Origin: an uncultured Eggerthellaceae bacterium
Lineage (GTDB): Bacteria; Actinomycetota; Coriobacteriia; Coriobacteriales; Eggerthellaceae
NCBI GenBank assembly: GCA_910585565.1
Contig: CAJUFC010000134.1
Location: forward strand, 1-6,559
DNA length: 6,559 nucleotides
Direction: 5' to 3'
Position numbers and translations under genes: made by a program. The notes under the pieces were generated by a model. That model saw only the letters and a list, made by a program, of their open reading frames with translations, had not been told where the DNA came from and ran no database searches. Of this stretch, positions 6,001-6,559 are shown one piece after another. How positions within the stretch are numbered: position 1 is the stretch's first letter; every line of letters begins with the position of its first letter.

Positions 6001-6559
6001 GGCTAGTTATCCAACGAATGCCCCAGCTACCAACTGCTCCTATCTCGGAGGGAATATTGCTATAGTAGGTGCCATTGAATACGCTCACTCCGGGAGGAAC
6101 GGCATAGGCGGCTATGCCGACGTCATCGGGGCCCTCCCCTTCGCTGACAGTCTGGCTGTCTTCTGTCTCGACCGCGTCGTCTCCCTCCTGGGCTGGAACC
6201 TGCATATAGGCGCCTGCCGGAGAGTTGGCGAAGGCGTCCGTGCCGACGAGCGTGGAGGGGCCAACCTGGGCGTCCTCGAGGGAGGCGCAGTCGGCGAAGA
6301 CCTCGCCGCCGATGTAGGTCGTGCCTTCGGGAATCGTGACGGATTCAAGAGCCGTACCTTTGAAGGCAGCGTAGTCGATGGTCTTGAGGGTGGAGGGCAG
6401 GCTCACCTCTTTCAGGTTGGTGCAGCCTGCGAATGCGGACTCGCCGATCGAGGTTACGCCCTCCGGTATCGTGACGCTCGCGAGGAACACGGCTCCCTCG
6501 AAGGCATTGGGCTCGATCTGCGTCACCTGGTAGGTGACGCCGTCCACCTTGGCGTAGGC
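2042..6559 (-). CDS. Large BspA-like LRR / InlB-repeat surface protein, 5' end missing
   Basis: The reading frame is open from the right edge to a TAA at 2044-2042 and gives 1505 residues. The first visible codons read A-Y-A-K-V-D-G-V-T-Y, the usual lead-in to a BspA leucine-rich repeat. The GTG at 6547 is therefore an internal valine, not a start, and the true start and any signal peptide are outside the window. Visible order: LRR_5-type repeats (residues about 10-119), acidic linker (124-147), unrecognised aromatic/Cys-rich module (about 148-335), divergent InlB-like module (about 337-405), unrecognised beta-rich stretch, four InlB B / Flg_new-type repeats (about 532-1174), unrecognised C-terminal domain. 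It ends in S-G-W-G-A with no LPXTG motif, no hydrophobic helix and no basic tail. Proteins of this architecture in other bacteria are secreted or surface adhesins; that role is inferred here. It precedes gene 2 by 12 bases. Start and ligand are unknown. Confidence 0.93.
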   Translation of the reverse strand, partial: AYAKVDGVTYQVTQIEPNAFEGAVFLASVTIPEGVTSIGESAFAGCTNLKEVSLPSTLKTIDYAAFKGTALESVTIPEGTTYIGGEVFADCASLEDAQVGPSTLVGTDAFANSPAGAYMQVPAQEGDDAVETEDSQTVSEGEGPDDVGIAAYAVPPGVSVFNGTYYSNIPSEIGAVGSWGIRWITSPYYDAYYFGEESTARPSSGDLPSPATVVNSANGSPLAQNRPTGSTSGLYQTNFQVVTNYNGKTCLMYSSGWCWRRDFGYWQRGTLLFVPKDGVGMGEVRCRQISASAHGQPIGTDANATGYPFWQGAAFYASFGKATNRLTAAPSAEGPITMVAVSTGASLGSSSTLGSHEKVSLVPPAGYSFKKVTVTGTGTTYDAATNTLTMGWADSTVSAELIPNDISVTFNLPRGSVGGKTAPGYGNDNVTWGEGDDANTMTIGTDATVGDNNQTTVSFNGQRFTFANGAGQTGCTVEMTPNNGWEHKGDWVLEYKDGENWVQQQELSSVQSATIDYTKQWRITPKPTGRLYTITYDPNGGVSDVDQWPTPPSSTTQNGGVYTYTDRYTTSVAPTALAEPKRAGFWFAGWKWANAGNMSSASDQGNAEGAWYNGDVANDPAAKQFEFPAGAYGNAQLVACWKPKMYEIDYDVTATKATNEAGDPYYMSETPESSYFVHPSARDVIQANATYDEGSKTWSYTGGSDGVGGALHEVDLSCVEAKNLDYTLPDAALDGFACVGWTKDKIDVPGNLPSGADNYYVHTEFSSALANRLWPGSWDTTNKEDVANGTYIPTTNKYTMFGAWTRVGQVNVILGTQQPHEADTDKGGTVTDGLAVKGDQQTIEYWKDRGLFVYDELAHSDHTVQASYKPDELTAGSAAGTVPGAGYVKLDGSKIDGSASAGAQTPQFTSISRTGFRFLGWGTRNADGTPKDIYIRYYESNGTDTVGDGTAARTTGFYLTPAGMSHVLAWESLDEQNKLDKLSEEEGGYATETWEALWEIRTYDVTLRLPAAAVTTGSIELVTSGADPTRYGWREMSGAEAGWYEAQKRWSYWDTIDVPRKNPGDQPYEKRTNFYTYEGWYLTSSAGKGDTGKNSLMVEDAATNRTFRVMESTVAGADGSKTTVDYGTTGAKTNLLYSGSPHNGEVAITGETVPGAGYGDGAGGTKADGATVLWLNFTPVIINVTAPVGVFLAGDEPYVVGSDPRKHLETEAKFTVRESTHNLVLTGVTATDVKDAVVDEAERNQTSWTAGVTGIETAAEGEAGLCEQMLSVPNQSANASVTGKTAGDRYEDIYNSRVFWVSPTTTVDDYDKSSQQTPGTFNTDSRRYFGFGLANDDNKLFDDPNTHGADSAKGENDLAAFTLKMPGLTVGGVQQGLTSADDAAAGKALESKKNADNPEYVDFKFYYGLDLRKCDFNLGTIQTMIDNATRETESGVADEASYNDGWQYNQTQKVPLVRLMFTFAVERQDLVSYSARFGSTYDANAANAIAAQQEVPEVTFSGWGA
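3038..4966 (-). repeat. Four enlarged InlB B / Flg_new-type repeats in gene 1
   Basis: Each unit opens with a beta strand and most show a G-x-x-x-x-G-W core before closing on a Trp. Unit 1 (about 4637-4966): Y-T-I-T-Y-D-P-N-G-G, F-W-F-A-G-W, closing A-C-W. Unit 2 (about 4148-4627): Y-E-I-D-Y-D-V, F-A-C-V-G-W, closing F-G-A-W. Unit 3 (about 3566-4140): V-N-V-I-L, F-R-F-L-G-W, closing E-A-L-W. Unit 4 (about 3038-3556): Y-D-V-T-L-R, Y-T-Y-E-G-W-Y, closing V-L-W. They run to about 110, 160, 192 and 173 residues, far longer than the usual 65-80, because long insertions separate the strands. Such repeats form beta-grasp-like stalks or adhesive modules on cell surfaces. Confidence 0.75.
5345..5550 (-). 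other. Divergent InlB-like (Flg_new_2 type) module
   Basis: The protein reads H-E-K-V-S-L-V-P-P-A-G-Y-S-F-K-K-V-T-V-T, then N-T-L-T-M, then a strand ending A-E-L-I. The order (strand, P-P/D-x-G-Y-x-x-K, V-T-V-x-G, T-M-x-x-x-D-x-x-V-x-A) is that of the divergent InlB B-repeat family in bacterial surface proteins. These are small beta modules acting as spacers or adhesive units. The Lys-Lys and Pro-Pro-Ala-Gly-Tyr residues are the clearest match. The call is by pattern only; no profile search was possible. Confidence 0.55.
5545..6118 (-). other. Unrecognised Trp/Tyr/Cys-rich module coded by AT-richer DNA
   Basis: Residues about 148-338 of gene 1 match no family I recognise. The segment is rich in aromatic residues (G-T-Y-Y-S-N, P-Y-Y-D-A-Y-Y-F, G-W-C-W-R-R-D-F-G-Y-W) and has three cysteines (K-T-C-L, W-C-W, R-C-R), so it is probably a compact extracellular domain. 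Hand-counted GC over 5581-6060 is about 52% (the line at 5821 is 40%), against 65%, 75% and 70% in the 60-base lines at 3001, 3661 and 4441. It uses codons scarce elsewhere in the gene (TTA, AGA, ACA, ACT, GTA, GGA). The frame is intact, so it is translated. The composition suggests that the module was acquired by recombination from a lower-GC donor. Confidence 0.6.
6119..6190 (-). other. Acidic interdomain linker in gene 1
   Basis: Residues about 124-147 of the visible protein are nearly all Glu, Asp, Gly, Ser, Thr and Val (for example E-G-D-D-A-V-E-T-E-D-S-Q). This is typical of a flexible, disordered linker. It separates the leucine-rich repeats from the next module, and the fall in GC content begins just after it. 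It is likely a domain junction at which modules have been joined. Confidence 0.7.
6203..6559 (-). other. BspA-type leucine-rich repeat domain (LRR_5), N-terminal part missing
   Basis: About 119 visible residues of gene 1 follow the pattern A-F-x-G/D-C/T-x-x-L-x-x-V-x-I/L-P-x-G/T-x-x-x-I, repeated roughly every 23 residues. The sets are P-N-A-F-E-G, E-S-A-F-A-G-C, Y-A-A-F-K-G-T, G-E-V-F-A-D-C and a last degenerate T-D-A-F-A-N-S. Matching P-E-G-V/T-T strands recur at residues about 32-36 and 77-81. In the BspA family these repeats bind host or microbial proteins outside the cell; the ligand here cannot be read from the sequence. More repeats probably lie beyond the window, because the edge falls at the beginning of a repeat unit. 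Confidence 0.9.

Noticed and set aside
6547..6547. GTG at 6547 as the start of gene 1
   Set aside because: The same frame continues upstream as A-Y-A-K to the window edge, the GTG falls within a leucine-rich repeat, and no signal peptide follows it.

Overview
The window holds two large, incomplete surface-protein genes, both read from the minus strand, in the order gene 1 (6559 to 2042) then gene 2 (2029 to 1). Only 12 bases separate the gene 1 stop from the proposed gene 2 start, so the two look co-transcribed. There is no RNA gene, mobile element, CRISPR array or gene-free stretch longer than 300 bases. The likely source is a high-GC anaerobic actinobacterium of the gut type (Coriobacteriia, perhaps Eggerthellaceae). 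This is inferred from about 65-75% GC in sampled stretches, strongly GC-ending codons, and the pairing of BspA-type leucine-rich repeats with Listeria-Bacteroides (InlB B / Flg_new) repeats. No housekeeping gene is present to confirm it.

Gene 1 enters from the right edge already inside a BspA-like leucine-rich repeat domain, so its start and export signal lie outside the window. The visible 1505 residues run: leucine-rich repeats, a short acidic linker, an unrecognised Trp/Tyr/Cys-rich module coded by markedly AT-richer DNA, a divergent InlB-like module, an unrecognised beta-rich stretch, four enlarged and diverged InlB-type repeats, and an unrecognised C-terminal domain. The protein ends without an LPXTG motif or a membrane anchor.

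Gene 2 is open to the left edge (676 codons visible). It has a long Arg-rich N-terminus, a clear hydrophobic signal segment with an Ala-x-Ala site, then a tandem array of six GLVG(V/I)N(V/L) motifs spaced 24, 30, 24, 36 and 24 residues apart in Gly/Pro/Glu-rich linkers. Four or five more canonical InlB B-type repeats follow, the last cut by the window edge.

Taken together this looks like a two-gene adhesin or cell-surface module. Gene 1 appears to be secreted with no covalent anchor of its own, and gene 2 is an exported partner whose anchoring end is not visible. The most unusual items are the six-copy GLVGVN array and the low-GC module inside gene 1. Neither matches a family I can name.
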